From positions 62,001 to 126,000 of the forward strand of contig CANTFL010001260.1 in the NCBI GenBank assembly GCA_947650285.1: 64,000 nucleotides of DNA. The letters run 5' to 3'. The position numbers and the translations under genes are program-made. Shown here piece after piece: positions 54,312-64,000 of the stretch; the first letter of the stretch is position 1; the number at the start of each line of letters is the position of its first letter. Under the pieces are notes generated by a model that did no database searches, was not told the origin of the DNA, and saw only the letters and a list, made by a program, of their open reading frames with translations. The stretch comes from Hyaloperonospora brassicae (Eukaryota > Oomycota > Peronosporomycetes > Peronosporales > Peronosporaceae).

Positions 54312-54923
54312 GTTGGACGACCAGCGTTTTATTCAATTTGGTGAGGTGCAGGCGCTGTGGCGATGATTGAAACGGTCTGGTGCATTTTCAGACCTTTTCG
54401 CTCACTTGGATACGCTAACAAGCGGTAAGCCTCGGTGCGAAATGGGCCAACTCAGTACGAATACGCTATTACAACGCCGTCGATCGGTCTTGCGAGTATC
54501 GCAGCACACAAAAGTGCCCGAACTCGTAGCATCTCATCTTCTATGGGTGATGATGAATGTGTGCTACAGTAACAGATTTGAGGCGTTCATGGAGACGGTA
54601 GGGCATAAGTGGGAAGTATGCGGATGCATCGACGACAGCAGCTGATTACGTAGAAACAACCTGTCAGCTGTGGCTTCTGAACGTTGTGAAAGCGTGTGCG
54701 CGCCATTTGTCCTGCAAAGTCAGTCGGTCGTGTGGAGGTCCTCTCCCAGATGGAGGAAAGCATACGTGCGAAGAGGACAGCTGACCATTTCGCAGTACGG
54801 GAGCTGTTCACTCAGCTCTTGGTGGACGAAATGTCTGCCTGGTTCAGCTCTAACGTCAATGGCCGGACGCTACCCGTTGTCTTCCAAGTCTCATTGCTGG
54901 TTCCGTATGTGTACAAGCGATAG
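54235..54923 (+). CDS. Possible small intron-rich gene of unknown family (tentative)
   Basis: An ATG at 54235 opens MARSSSQSTNKELLRAVG and ends exon 1 at 54340; an intron GTGAGG...TTTTCAG (54341-54391, 51 bp) joins in phase to DLFAHLDTLTSGK and a frame open to 54645 (KVPELVASHLLWVMMN). A further coding-like stretch at about 54691-54923 reads VEVLSQMEESIRAKRTADHF, VRELFTQLLVDEMSAWF and ends LLVPYVYKR. I could not settle the joins after exon 2. Exon 1 overlaps exon 1 of the methyltransferase on the other strand, so at least one of these two first exons may be wrong. No family recognised. Confidence 0.33.
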
Positions 54924-55214
54924 GGTCTGCCGCTCGGGACCCTTTGCTCACATCTGCATCAATCGACCGTAGCCGTTTCAGTCCGAATCCAAGCAGAATC
55001 GGAATCACACGTTCGCGCCGACGGAGGGTACAGCGTTGTCACAGTGTGACTTGCATTGCGATGTTTGCACGTCGAGCGATCGCATTCGCGTTTCCTTCGA
55101 TACTCGATTGGCTGTCACGCCACCTGGAAACGCGAAAAAACGAGCAGCAGCTTCAGTGCCTCTGGCTGCTCCCGAATATCAAGCGGAAGACCGCATCTGT
55201 TGGTGTGACATATA

Positions 55215-56579
55215 ATGCCTCGGGACCGAACCTCTAGACGTGCGTGGCAAGCTCTGCTTCTCGAACGACGGCGAGCTCTTTCATTTTCGAAAACAATGCC
55301 AAACTGTCGCCTCCATTCGAATCGAGTCACGAGTGTGCTGCAATGCTCGAGCTCCTCGCATCGTCGAATGTCCGACAGAATTCGGTTCTTTCACTCGGCA
55401 AAAGCGGCAGACGGGGAAAGACTTGCCGACAACAACTCGAAACGCAAGCAGAGCATTTGGATCGTCGGTGACGAGGTACTGGACGCCACCGAGCTCAGCT
55501 CTTCGTTCGAGTCGACGATCCCGTCATCCGCGACTTCGACGTCATGCCCCATGCTCTCGTACACGCAGAGGGACATTCCACTTCGCTTTCGCCATTACGA
55601 GGGCAAGTTCGACAACCGACGGGGCCAATCCCTCTTTTACTTTTCGCTCTTTCCACCAGAAAAAGCGCCTCTCCGTGGCGTCGTGCTCTACTTACACGGC
55701 AGCAGCAGCCACTGTCGACGTCACGTCCAGCTTTACAAAGAACTGTGCTCAAAAGGGTTTGGCGTCATCTCGTACGACATGGTGAACCACGGCGCTAGTG
55801 ACTTTGACAAGCACAAAACGCGTGCACATATCAGCAACTTCCAGCATCTCGTGGATGACACCAATACCTTCATCAGCTATGCCAAGCGATTCATCTACTC
55901 TGACGCTCTTCGATATTGGCGGAAACACCACTACTCACGCCACTCCCAAGTCGACGGGACGAACCTCATTGCACTGCCAGAACCACCACTGATAATCGTT
56001 GGCTCCTCACTCGGTTCATTGGTTGGCATCCATACAGTGCTCAGTGGTCGACACAAGTTCAACGCGAGCGTTTGGGCGGCGCCAACAGTTGGCGTGACAT
56101 GGAGCCCGTTGTTGTATGTCGAGTCGCTGCTACCACTGGCGTGGCTTCTCCCGAAAGCACGCATTGTGCCTGCTGTGAAGTACGACTTTTTCTGCCGAGA
56201 CCCGACGTTTTTAGCAGCGTTCAAGAAGGACCCTCTGACGTATACGGACAAGATGACTGCGCAAAGTGGCTTGGAGGCGTTGCACGCGATCAAGCGGCTT
56301 CAGAAGGACAAGCGCGTATTGAAGCCGGGCAGCGCCTTCTGCTCGATTCCCGTGCTTTTCATTGCAGGCTCAAACGATGGCGTGTCTGATCAACAGGCTG
56401 CCATTCGCTTCTTCGCTTCGCTGGGCACTAAGGACAAGGAGTTTAAGCTCATTGACGACGGGTTCCACTTCGTGTTCGAGGACACTCACAAGGAGGTTGC
56501 TGTTGAGCATCTCGTGCGATGGCTTCATCGACGATTCCCGCTTGAGACCCGACAGAACAGCTGTCGGGGATTCGTATGA
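55215..56579 (+). CDS. Alpha/beta hydrolase, monoacylglycerol-lipase-like (up to 454 aa)
   Basis: Single exon. The hydrolase domain has the oxyanion motif LYLHGSSSH (HG at 161-162), YDMVNHGASD, the nucleophile elbow GSSLGS with Ser265, and candidate acid Asp388 (AGSNDGVSD) and His418 (DDGFHFVFED). This Ser-Asp-His arrangement and the HG...GASD spacing fit the lysophospholipase/monoacylglycerol lipase branch (Hydrolase_4). The substrate is unknown. The start is uncertain: ATGs at 55215, 55296 and 55368 are all in frame, and the first 120 residues lack conserved features. A hydrophobic segment (LLYVESLLPLAWLLPKARIV) may lie in the lid. Confidence 0.82.
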   Translation: MPRDRTSRRAWQALLLERRRALSFSKTMPNCRLHSNRVTSVLQCSSSSHRRMSDRIRFFHSAKAADGERLADNNSKRKQSIWIVGDEVLDATELSSSFESTIPSSATSTSCPMLSYTQRDIPLRFRHYEGKFDNRRGQSLFYFSLFPPEKAPLRGVVLYLHGSSSHCRRHVQLYKELCSKGFGVISYDMVNHGASDFDKHKTRAHISNFQHLVDDTNTFISYAKRFIYSDALRYWRKHHYSRHSQVDGTNLIALPEPPLIIVGSSLGSLVGIHTVLSGRHKFNASVWAAPTVGVTWSPLLYVESLLPLAWLLPKARIVPAVKYDFFCRDPTFLAAFKKDPLTYTDKMTAQSGLEALHAIKRLQKDKRVLKPGSAFCSIPVLFIAGSNDGVSDQQAAIRFFASLGTKDKEFKLIDDGFHFVFEDTHKEVAVEHLVRWLHRRFPLETRQNSCRGFV

Positions 56580-59064
56580 GGGTAGTGCTAGTAAGTTAGA
56601 CATGTGAGCCATATACTTCGCAACAAAAACAACAATGCAAGTGTCGATCACGTCGTGGCTAATGACGTGCCATTATCTGCAGTCTGCAAGCTCCCACGTG
56701 CTCATTTTTTGTATCTGGCTCACACTTTCACAAGTTGCGGTACATGTTGCAGAAGTCAGTTGACAATAGGCCTTTGTCACGAATTGTGCACTGAGCTTTC
56801 GTGACAGTTGCAACTCACTCAACGCACTGGTTGAATTCAACTTACGTCTACAAAGCCCATACGACTCACATAAGGCTCGCTGAAACTAACTTTGCACGAA
56901 CAAACTTGCATCAACATCTCCAGCGTCAAGCTTAGAAAGTTGTCACGCTGCCTTCTTTTTTCCGATCATGTTATCCTCTCTCTTTGCGTTGCCGCTCTTC
57001 AAACATTATCGCAGATCGGACAAGCTCACATTACAAAATCGCAGTTCTTTATCGAGCTGATCAAGCGTGTGATGCTGGCAACGACGTCGACACATCGTGG
57101 TGATGGCATGGCTAAACCCTATTGTAATGTTGGCTGGTGCTCATTTGGCTAATAATGACTGGCCGAAAGCAATGTTTAGCTAGTTCTGTTGGTAGGTAAG
57201 TCGGGTCGAAGACACGACCCGCGTGTTGGGAAGATGGCCGGTAAGACGGCTTTTTGCCGGACGAGTACCGGTACGATCGAACGAGCTAATGAATGAGCGA
57301 GGAAGAGAGAATCCGTAACTCAAGTCCCCTTTACCACATATTATACACCAAGATGTCGCAGCTGCAAAAAACAGCACCAGAGGGGTATCGTTGGGCCAAT
57401 TTGAGTGAGAAAGTGAGGTACGCGTACGACCCGCTGTAACCTGTTTACCATCCAGTAAATCGTGCAGACATCTACGTGGTAGGTAAAAAGGTGCGAGACA
57501 TTGGACAGCCGATGTCCGCTGCGCGAGGTGTTGACGAGATGGCGCGGCCTTTTATGGTCAATCCGCATCCTTATGCCGTAGTGCTCGTCTAGCGATGTCT
57601 TCATCAGTGCAATGGGATAAACCCCGGCCCACGCCACTATTGTTTCACGATAGCAAAAGTGGGAAAAGTTCATAAATGCGATAAGCACTTCGACCTGTCG
57701 ATTGGGTGAGGTAACGCAATAGCATACCTACCTAAGTGCATCTGGTATGCGCAAGTGCATCCACGGTCGACATTGTGCTCAGTGTGATGCACGCAGGACG
57801 TGTCGAGGTGTCGTCAGGAGGTGATGTCATCAAGTGACGTCATTGACCGACGCCACACGCGATCTTGAGATCGCCATGTAGAACCCGCGTCTCACGTGGG
57901 CGGGCGCTTCTTTTCTTGTGATTCGATTGATTGTCCATTCATCCTACTTATACGCACATTGATGTGGATGGTATTTCATTTACTTCTTCCCACAACGTTG
58001 CTACACACGATATACAAGTTTTTAACCGCTTTCTCGTGCTTGCTCAAAGGCGTACGCTGTAAAGCACGTGATGGAATTCCAGAGCTTGCCTACAACCACT
58101 GAGTTATGTCGTTATCGAGGAACGCCGCACTTTGGCACCACTTCAATTCGACGGTGAATTTACTTGAATGGAAGTCAAACGTTCATGGCGGTATTGGCCA
58201 CGCGATCCGCCATCTTGTTGTAGACACACGATAAAGAACCCAGCTAAAGCAAACGAATTCGTCGACCAAAGGCTCTTGTCGTGCGGTACAGCAGAACCAA
58301 TTGAGTCTTGCGGTGTAGCAACATGGACCGTCTTAGCTTGGAGCACACGAGAAAGCTATCCCTAATTAGACGGAGATGAAAGTATTACTTAGCAAAGACC
58401 GAGCAAAATCTCTCAGCATTTAACAAAGTCGGAAATAGATGCATGCACGTAACTTATGCGCGCAAACACAATGATGCAAGCTGAGCATCGAGGAGGGGTG
58501 TTTATATCTATTGCCGGATACATGTCTCACGTATCAAAAGGTTTCTGCGGTGTACTGGAAACGTCGAGAAGGGTATGTCGACAAGAGCTGATAGCACATA
58601 AGAAACGTTCGATCTTTTATCATCTATATCACCGGGCTAGTAGGCCGAGGTGGGGAAAGTTGTCATGGCACGCTTGGCACGTAGTGTGGTCCTCGTGATC
58701 TGGGCTCGGACCGGGCAGTCCATTCTTCTTCCGTACGTCCGAGCCGCTTGATCCAATCAGCGTGCAGCATCAGTACGATGCGAAAAGAAAACAGCTGGCT
58801 TGCAGCCAAGCATTGCATAGATATGATTCATGTAGATCTAATGAAGAATGTGGTATGATAGGTTGTCAAAATTGTGATAAGTGGCCTTCAACACACCAAC
58901 ACAACAATGTCGCCGATGTAAGTCGGCGAGCTTGGCTATATTAGGCTTTGACAAAACTCTTCGCATACGCCCCTTCAGGCTTAGTTGTGGCTTTCGCCTA
59001 TCCGATATCTTGCAACCAAATACTCCAGAAGTCTGCCTAGGATTCAGCAGTTCATAACCCTTGC
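56580..59064. other. Long gene-free stretch beside the retroelements
   Basis: No supported gene on either strand; ORFs are short with stops in every frame. A near-palindrome GATGTCATCAAGTGACGTCAT occurs near 57820. It may contain decayed transposon sequence that I cannot identify. Confidence 0.45.
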
Positions 59065-59512
59065 TGTAATGGGGCACTGTTGACTACGTACTGGATGACC
59101 TGTACGGAGTATACTTCCACTGACGACAGTGGTCGACAGTGCCCTGCTAGGTGTTTTAAGGAAACACAGAGGAAGGAAAGGAGACTAGGTAGTCAGACTA
59201 GTCTCTTGGTAAAAGTAAAACTGTATTAATATAATTAAGTCCTATAACTCCTTGAATCTCTGTTGTCCTGACTTAATTATACCAACATAACTATATGTAT
59301 GATGACGTCTACTCACCACCCATTGCGCGCGTCTAGCAGCGATTGGTGGGTTGATATCATAACTATATCAACCAATGAGTAGACCCTTCGGTCATCCCAA
59401 CAATATCACCATGTCTTGTGATATTATATAAAAGAATATGCAACGTAATATTCTTTATTGTCGGATTGTTTTAATGACAATCTCATGTAACGGGCTACCC
59501 CGTTACGTCACA
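59065..59512 (-). repeat. Probable 3' LTR of chromovirus A (about 448 bp)
   Basis: On the plus strand it starts TGTAATGGGGCACTG and ends CGTTACGTCACA. The bases just outside its right end (CCACCCTCAT) are the complement of a short polypurine tract, as expected next to a minus-strand 3' LTR. A TATATAAAAG box occurs at 59425-59434 on the plus strand. The left end is chosen by the TG/CA rule and is less certain. Confidence 0.6.
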
Positions 59513-59640
59513 CCACCCTCATATGATAGGTACCGTGTGACTATCGAAAACTTGGTGGCTACCTGTTGGACACCAGTGGTACAGGAAACCACTTATTTTG
59601 TCAGACTCATTCACTCCTGACCTTGCCTCGCATAGTTAAC

Positions 59641-60390
59641 ATGTCTATGCGAGGTGACCCAAAGACGACACAGCCTGTTGCTGCGCCCGCTTCTGCGGCA
59701 GACGACAATTATTCTGCTGCTCGTTCTTAGCCTGCAGCAGGTGTTGCTGCAGGAGCATGTGGTATCGCACCTCATGCACACAGTGACCCCGAGTTAGGGG
59801 TCAGCTACTCTGGCGAGTCAGATGTGTCTGACTCGAAAAAACCTTTAGAGGCATCGCGTTCACCTGCGGTGCCTCGTCCATCAAGAGACGCGCCTAACGC
59901 ACGGACTCGCGACATGCTTCACGGTCTGTTCGGCAGTGATGATAAATTTGGTGATGAGATGGGCTACTCATCACCACGATCAACTCGTGCACCTTCGCAC
60001 GAGCGATTTGACGATGGTGCGAGCCGTCTTCATACTGACATCCGTGGTACCGACATGGGTATCACTGTAGAGCGTGATGAGCTGAATCCGTGGCGTTCGC
60101 CTGAACAGCTCATCAATAGCTTGTCTCAAGAGACAAGTCAACACCATCGAATACCCTTATTCGATGCGAGTGAGCTTCACGGCTTGGATCCCAGCGCGAG
60201 TAATTTTCGCGCTGACGAATGCTTTTATCTCGATGCTTTCTTGAAGCATCGATGGTACAATGGCAACCAAAAGCGTGACAAGGCCTCGCTTTTGGCGGCG
60301 TGGAACGCGTTCGTCCAAAATGTTAAGAATTTTGGACGAGAAGGATGGCTTCAAAAACTTGAAGCGGTACGAATTAAGTTTGGAAAGTGA
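59641..60390 (+). pseudogene. Antisense ORF of chromovirus A (one in-frame stop)
   Basis: The frame from ATG 59641 (MSMRGDPKTTQPVAAPASAA) is interrupted by TAG at 59728-59730 and then open to 60390. The product is Ser/Asp-rich, then helical: SPEQLINSLSQETSQHHRIP, LFDASELHGLDPSAS, CFYLDAFLKHRWYNG and AAWNAFVQNVKNFGREGW. It lies between pol and the 3' LTR on the strand opposite pol. No known retroviral or cellular domain recognised. It looks like a conserved protein of unknown role that has lost function here. Confidence 0.55.
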
Positions 60391-60590
60391 ACGCCAACCG
60401 GTGCAAGGTACAGGCTGCATCGTTTGTCAAGTGAGGCAGACATTCCTTTCCTCACTTAGGGAGATCCTTGTGCGAGTTGTGCTGACAACTCGCAACGTGC
60501 ACATAGGGACGTGTATTCCCTAAGTTCGCCCTGGGTAAGGGCACACATCTCGGATGAGATGCGGGACGCGATTGCAAGCTTGCAATCCGT

Positions 60591-61290
60591 CTACAAGTGC
60601 CAAAAGCGCGTGTTTACCGATAGGGCCCTCGGAACAATCGGATGAGTCTCATCATATTGGTGAACGAGATCGGGCACATCCATTAATAGCTGGGAGCGGG
60701 GCTCCCAGCTGTTCCAAGAGGGTGGATACCCCCGCCACTGGACGAGGTAGCTCGTCCTTGATCCTGAATCGTCACGGTGGTTCAATATACGTCCACGTGA
60801 AAGCGTTGACCACCGTGTGAGTCCTCCTAAGGATGTGACGGAGGAGAAAAGACCTTCTCCAGATCGTTCTGCTCAACATCTCGATCCTCACGAGATGGAT
60901 CGCGCAATCGTAGAATTGCGCGATGATTTAGAGCACGAGAGGGACAGGCGTTACGCTCTGACTGACTCTTTGCGGAAGTACCGCAAAGAGAACGAGGCGA
61001 ATCGTGCGAAAGAACGCGCTGAGTATGCGGTCGCACAGCTGCAGGTCTAGCGCGACGTCCGCTCCTTCTTTGGCGAGCTGGCGACAGCTCGCGGAGAAAT
61101 CTCCCAGTTGCGTTCTGAGGTCTCTTATTTACGCGACCAGACGGACCGTCTGGAGAGCGAACGCAAGAACTTGATGGATGTTCTTGAACGTGGGGACTAT
61201 TTTTATCGGAAGAAGAAGGCTCGTACTGACAGTATGGCCTGAGTCGGCCACGTAAAACGTAGGATGTGTTCACATCTTGCATGGTAATTC
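60591..61290 (-). pseudogene. pol C-terminus of chromovirus A: integrase tail and chromodomain, decayed
   Basis: From right to left the minus strand reads ELPCKM, a stop, THPTFYV, a frame change, then GRLRPYCQYEPSSSDK (integrase C-terminal region), a low-complexity linker, and a chromodomain at 60591-60785 with NHRDDSGSRTSYLVQWRGYP and WEPRSQLL. Chromodomains at the pol C-terminus mark chromoviruses. Stops and frame changes show it is inactive. Confidence 0.75.
60895..61242 (+). pseudogene. Coiled-coil antisense ORF of chromovirus A
   Basis: The plus-strand frame has an in-frame TAG at 61048-61050. It encodes a coiled coil: AIVELRDDLEHERDRRYALT and SLRKYRKENEANRAKERAEY, then (after the stop) EISQLRSEVSYLRDQTDRLE. 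It lies antisense to the pol linker between integrase and chromodomain. Confidence 0.5.
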
Positions 61291-61313
61291 GATCGTAAAT
61301 GCATTGCCCTTGC

Positions 61314-61789
61314 TGTAGCGGAGCTACACAGCTCCTTAAGTCAAAGGGAGACTTAACGCTCTTATGAGCAACTTTGACTCTACGAACCCGACTCAGAGAG
61401 TCAACAAGCTCAGAAAGCTTACGGTCCCCGTTCCTGAGGAACCAAACGATTCAAAAGAATCACAGCACAGAGTGCTCAGGAGCAGCTACCTTCACAGGTA
61501 TTGCTAGCTCCTATCGATCAAAGACGCCTCGTGAGGCACGTGTCTTTCAGTGATCAAAAGGGGAACTGAATTTTTATTTCTTTAATTAACCTAAAAGAAC
61601 ACCTTAGAACAACGTATTTAACCTGCCCTAAACAACCTCTTAAAAGATCTCGCAATCAATTGATGACAGACATCAGTCTTCAACAATTGATACACTCACT
61701 GTGTTCTAAAATTACTTTATAGGGTACCCCCCTCTCTTTTGTGCACCACACCAATCGTCGACTACCAGTCGACGTGTAACTCCGTTACA
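61314..61789 (-). repeat. 3' LTR of chromovirus B (476 bp)
   Basis: Plus-strand ends are TGTAGCGGAGCTACACAG and GTAACTCCGTTACA (TG...CA). It is the reverse-oriented relative of the solo LTR at 35511-36043; the two differ by small indels. Confidence 0.88.
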
Positions 61790-61803
61790 CCCTCCCCCAC
61801 CAG
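61790..61803 (-). other. Polypurine tract next to the 3' LTR of chromovirus B
   Basis: The minus strand reads GTGGGGGAGGG immediately before the LTR, the expected primer site for plus-strand DNA synthesis. It confirms the minus orientation of the element. Confidence 0.8.
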
Positions 61804-61895
61804 ACTGACATTACCACAAAACGTCAATCGGTTTCTTTTCTCGAATAGGTCGGTGTGTGTGCGCTTAACCTCACGGTGGCAAAACACGAAACACC

Positions 61896-62984
61896 ATGGC
61901 ATCGCCACCCAACGAGTCTCGGACTCTTTCCTCCTACCTCGGTCTCAATGAGGATGTGGACTATGGTAGTGATACCAGTGTCCATGGAGATGAAGGGATA
62001 TCGTCCCACTCCGCTGTATCTGAGGCTCGACCTCTAACAGCACCGAATCCGTTTGTTGAACGTGGTGATACCACCGCGCCAGTGGCGCAGCATCATACAA
62101 CAGATGCAGGTGAGAACATCATCACGAACCCGCTCGACGAACAACAGGAGCTGATCCGTCAGCGTGAGGAGCGTGCTCTACGTCGCACTCATACCCAGGC
62201 GGTTATTCGAAAGCGGAGTGGTTACGTGTTCTCAATACCAGACGTGAAGCAACGCCTCCGTCAAACGGAAGGCCGTAGCCTTTCAACATGGGCCATTGGC
62301 CCCGAGGCTACGTCGCCAGAAGATATCGCCTTTCGCAAGGCTCTAAATGAGAGGTATCTCGAACTAGCCTTTACCACGCAAGGTCTGTACCTTGCACACC
62401 TTGAGAGTCTTTCATGTGGTGTTTCGGTTCGACCGATAAAGGGCGTGACCATCTTGTTGTTCGCTGGCGAACTGCCCGAGGAGGAGGACAATGAGTTCAT
62501 CCGTTGGCTGTACCGCAAGCGTCATCTTTGCAGTGTGCCAGCGCTGCGGGCCAGCGCCGATGTGGCTGACGTTCGTCTGGAACGGAAGCTCCGGTTCGAG
62601 TATACCAAGCTCAAGGCCAGAGGCCAGTTGCGTACACGTACGCGTTATGCTCCTGCTACGATGGTAGCCACGGGTCACGACCCTAAGGTGCGGAGCAACA
62701 CTCCACCTCCCAACACTTTTGGTGAGAAGCGTTCTCGTTCGCAAGGCGACCCTGGTCACGATGTTCAAAAACATCCACGGCGTAAGGGCAGTCCTGCCGA
62801 AGGGGTATATCATACTCCCACGAGTTCTCCGACTCCGGGTACCCTCGCCACTTCACCAGATACTGGTATGGGCCACGACGACGACGTCGCTGAAGGAGTC
62901 GCTCCACATGGAACTGGTGGCTCCCTTGCTCATCGAGCAGCGTCGGTGGCGGTCGGGGTACCGAAGGAGGGGCATGCTCCGTGA
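61896..62984 (+). CDS. Antisense ORF of chromovirus B (362 aa), unknown function
   Basis: An uninterrupted frame starts MASPPNESRTLSSYLGLN on the strand opposite pol. It is acidic and polar at first, then helical: NPLDEQQELIRQREERALRR, SIPDVKQRLRQTEGRSLSTW, ATSPEDIAFRKALNERYLEL, PIKGVTILLFAGELPEEED and FIRWLYRKRHLCSVPAL. No domain recognised. From about 62683 it runs opposite the chromodomain frame, so its end there may be a shadow of pol. The part before 62683 has no pol counterpart and is probably a real gene. The layout mirrors element A. Confidence 0.55.
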   Translation: MASPPNESRTLSSYLGLNEDVDYGSDTSVHGDEGISSHSAVSEARPLTAPNPFVERGDTTAPVAQHHTTDAGENIITNPLDEQQELIRQREERALRRTHTQAVIRKRSGYVFSIPDVKQRLRQTEGRSLSTWAIGPEATSPEDIAFRKALNERYLELAFTTQGLYLAHLESLSCGVSVRPIKGVTILLFAGELPEEEDNEFIRWLYRKRHLCSVPALRASADVADVRLERKLRFEYTKLKARGQLRTRTRYAPATMVATGHDPKVRSNTPPPNTFGEKRSRSQGDPGHDVQKHPRRKGSPAEGVYHTPTSSPTPGTLATSPDTGMGHDDDVAEGVAPHGTGGSLAHRAASVAVGVPKEGHAP

Positions 62985-64000
62985 GCTGAGTGGTCTCCAA
63001 GAGACATTGGGTAAGACCCAGAGTGCGCTCGACGCGCTGCAAGCCCGTGTTCAGGCATTGGAGCTGGCCTTAGCCCGTGTGGATGGTCAGCTTGACCTCC
63101 TGGCTCGGATGCAACAGCCGACGGCAAGGCCCTATTACCCGGCGCAAGCGCCTCCGAGTTCACATGGGACGGATCCCGATACGGCTTAAGTAAGCCAACG
63201 TAGAACACTGGGTGCGTGCGCAGTTTGCGCGGGAGGTTGAGCGTATACGCTAATCCCTTCTTAGCAATGACCGTTAATGGCCCAATAAAGCGCGGACGCA
63301 ACTTTGTCTTGAAGACGGCGGACACTACATTCGTAGGTAGGTTTTTAGCATTGAGTAGAACTTGGTCTCCGACCTTATAACGTTTAATACATCATCTTCC
63401 TTTAGCATCAGCTTGCTCCTTTTGTCTATCTTGGCTATCAGCCAGTGCATCACGTACGTGTCGTAACACATTCAAGCGCGTTGCGAGAAACTCGCTTACC
63501 TGTTTGTGAACAGTAGCAGGGCTGATACCAGCAAGCCGATCGGCCATATCTCCCCCACCAAGCCCTGAACCACGCAGTGGTAGCGTCAACGGAACGCGAG
63601 GGTGTGTGAGACCGTTCACGTAGAACGGAATAAAGTCTTTAGAGGCGTGAACAGCGTTATTTAACGCGAACTCAACAACAGGAAGCATCGAACTCCAACG
63701 TTTTGGTGTATTAGCGCAAACACTGCGTAATATACCACCGATAAAGCGATTAACTCGCTCGGTTTGACCATCTGTCTGCGGAGGATCCGCTGTGGACATG
63801 TCCAAACGTGTGCCGAGCACCTTGAAGATGGACTTCCAAAACTTCCCAGTGAAGCGAGGGTCTCGGTCAGAGACAATTGCCACAGGCAAGCCGTGTCGTC
63901 GAAACACTCGATCGATAAACAGCGTAGCTGTACCTTTACCATCAATGGTATCTGGCACAGCCGCCAAATGAGCCATCTTACTCAAACGGTCAACAAAGAC
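62683..64000 (-). pseudogene. pol of chromovirus B: integrase core, tail and chromodomain, with a stop and a frame change
   Basis: Open to the right edge. The integrase core shows FRRHGLPVAIVSDRDPRFTG (second catalytic Asp) and DPPQTDGQTERVNRFIGGIL (catalytic Glu). An in-frame TGA at 63392-63394 interrupts it; the same frame then continues RYKVGDQVLLNAKNL, FIGPLTVIAKKGLAYTLNLP and THPVFYVGLLKPY. A change of frame between about 62930 and 63042 leads to the chromodomain, QFHVERLLQRRRRRGPYQYL and VKWRGYPESENSWEYD, ending at 62683. Integrase inserts the cDNA; the chromodomain guides it to particular chromatin. This copy cannot make the whole protein. Confidence 0.85.
62974..63189 (+). CDS. Coiled-coil antisense ORF of chromovirus B (possible second exon)
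   Basis: The frame from ATG 62974 reads MLRELSGLQETLGKTQSALD and QARVQALELALARVDGQLDL, a strong coiled coil, then a Pro-rich end at 63189. It is antisense to the pol linker, in the same place as the coiled coil of element A. It may be spliced to the 61896 frame, for example with an acceptor near 62940 (GAGCAG), removing the complement of the chromodomain; that is inference. Confidence 0.4.
   Translation: MLRELSGLQETLGKTQSALDALQARVQALELALARVDGQLDLLARMQQPTARPYYPAQAPPSSHGTDPDTA

Larger units (their letters stand above)
59065..61313 (-). mobile_element. Ty3/gypsy chromovirus A, 3' part, interrupted by element B
   Basis: In element direction (right to left): eroded integrase tail and chromodomain (pol, minus strand), plus-strand antisense ORFs, then the 3' LTR at 59065-59512. 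The 5' part is missing from this side because element B begins at 61314, inside A's integrase tail. Confidence 0.75.
61314..64000 (-). mobile_element. Ty3/gypsy chromovirus B, 3' part, running off the right edge
   Basis: In element direction (right to left): integrase core and tail, chromodomain, antisense plus-strand ORFs, polypurine tract, 3' LTR. The 5' LTR, gag, protease, reverse transcriptase and RNase H would be beyond 64000. It is inserted in the pol tail of element A. Confidence 0.88.

Noticed and set aside
57800..57860. Palindromic GATGTCATCAAGTGACGTCAT as a regulatory site
   Set aside because: CRE-like half sites are present, but no gene starts nearby to give it meaning.
59641..60390. 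gag gene of a plus-strand retroelement
   Set aside because: No zinc knuckle or capsid pattern, and the pol tail, chromodomain and polypurine tract show the element runs on the minus strand.

Overview
The window reads as nuclear DNA of an oomycete, most likely a Peronosporales species (Phytophthora or downy-mildew type). This rests on four things: compact genes with few short introns that mostly start GTRNGT and end CAG, protein families typical of oomycetes (duplicated Myb/SANT-like genes, a protein ending in a PBCV-type basic adaptor domain), a PHD-AP2-AP2-histone deacetylase fusion, and Ty3/gypsy chromoviruses next to a Crypton remnant. The genus is inference; no rRNA, tRNA or organelle marker was found.

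Layout. 1-258: N-terminus of a WBP11-like splicing factor running off the left edge. 259-4040: gene-poor, with one eroded hydrophobic ORF. 4041-7209: two tandem paralogous Myb/SANT-like genes. 7433-8360: a permuted-papain-like protein. 8489-9890 (-): Mediator subunit 27. 10020-16111 (-): the 1,971-residue fusion (PHD, two AP2, histone deacetylase), broken by a one-base frame slip just before the active-site tyrosine. 17426-18991 (-): basic-adaptor protein. 19987-21273: ATP-grasp protein. 21765-22856: F-box/LRR protein. 22970-23964 (-): intron-rich FAAP24-like gene. 24526-27240: two convergent tRNA-dihydrouridine synthases. 28063-28674 (-): beta-trefoil protein. 32333-33409: ankyrin protein. 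35308-36403: Crypton recombinase remnant split by a solo LTR with a 5-bp target duplication. 38011-41448: Vip1/PPIP5K. 42320-44113 (-): terminal nucleotidyltransferase. 45432-46947: Sds3-like. 47219-48373 (-): PX-domain protein. 48750-53300: Aquarius helicase. 53313-54311 (-): protein N-terminal methyltransferase. 55215-56579: alpha/beta hydrolase. 59065-64000: two nested minus-strand chromoviruses.

How the genes relate. Several encode chromatin, transcription or RNA-processing factors (Med27, HDAC fusion, Sds3, Aquarius, WBP11, two Dus enzymes, a nucleotidyltransferase), but no operon-like logic is expected in this eukaryote and I see none beyond tight packing: 42 bp between the convergent Dus genes, 12 bp between Aquarius and the methyltransferase. 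Most promising for novelty are the PHD-AP2-AP2-HDAC fusion and the plus-strand coiled-coil ORFs lying antisense to the 3' end of pol in both chromoviruses, which come from two different LTR families. Exon boundaries are my own reading of splice signals and frames; no transcript data were available.
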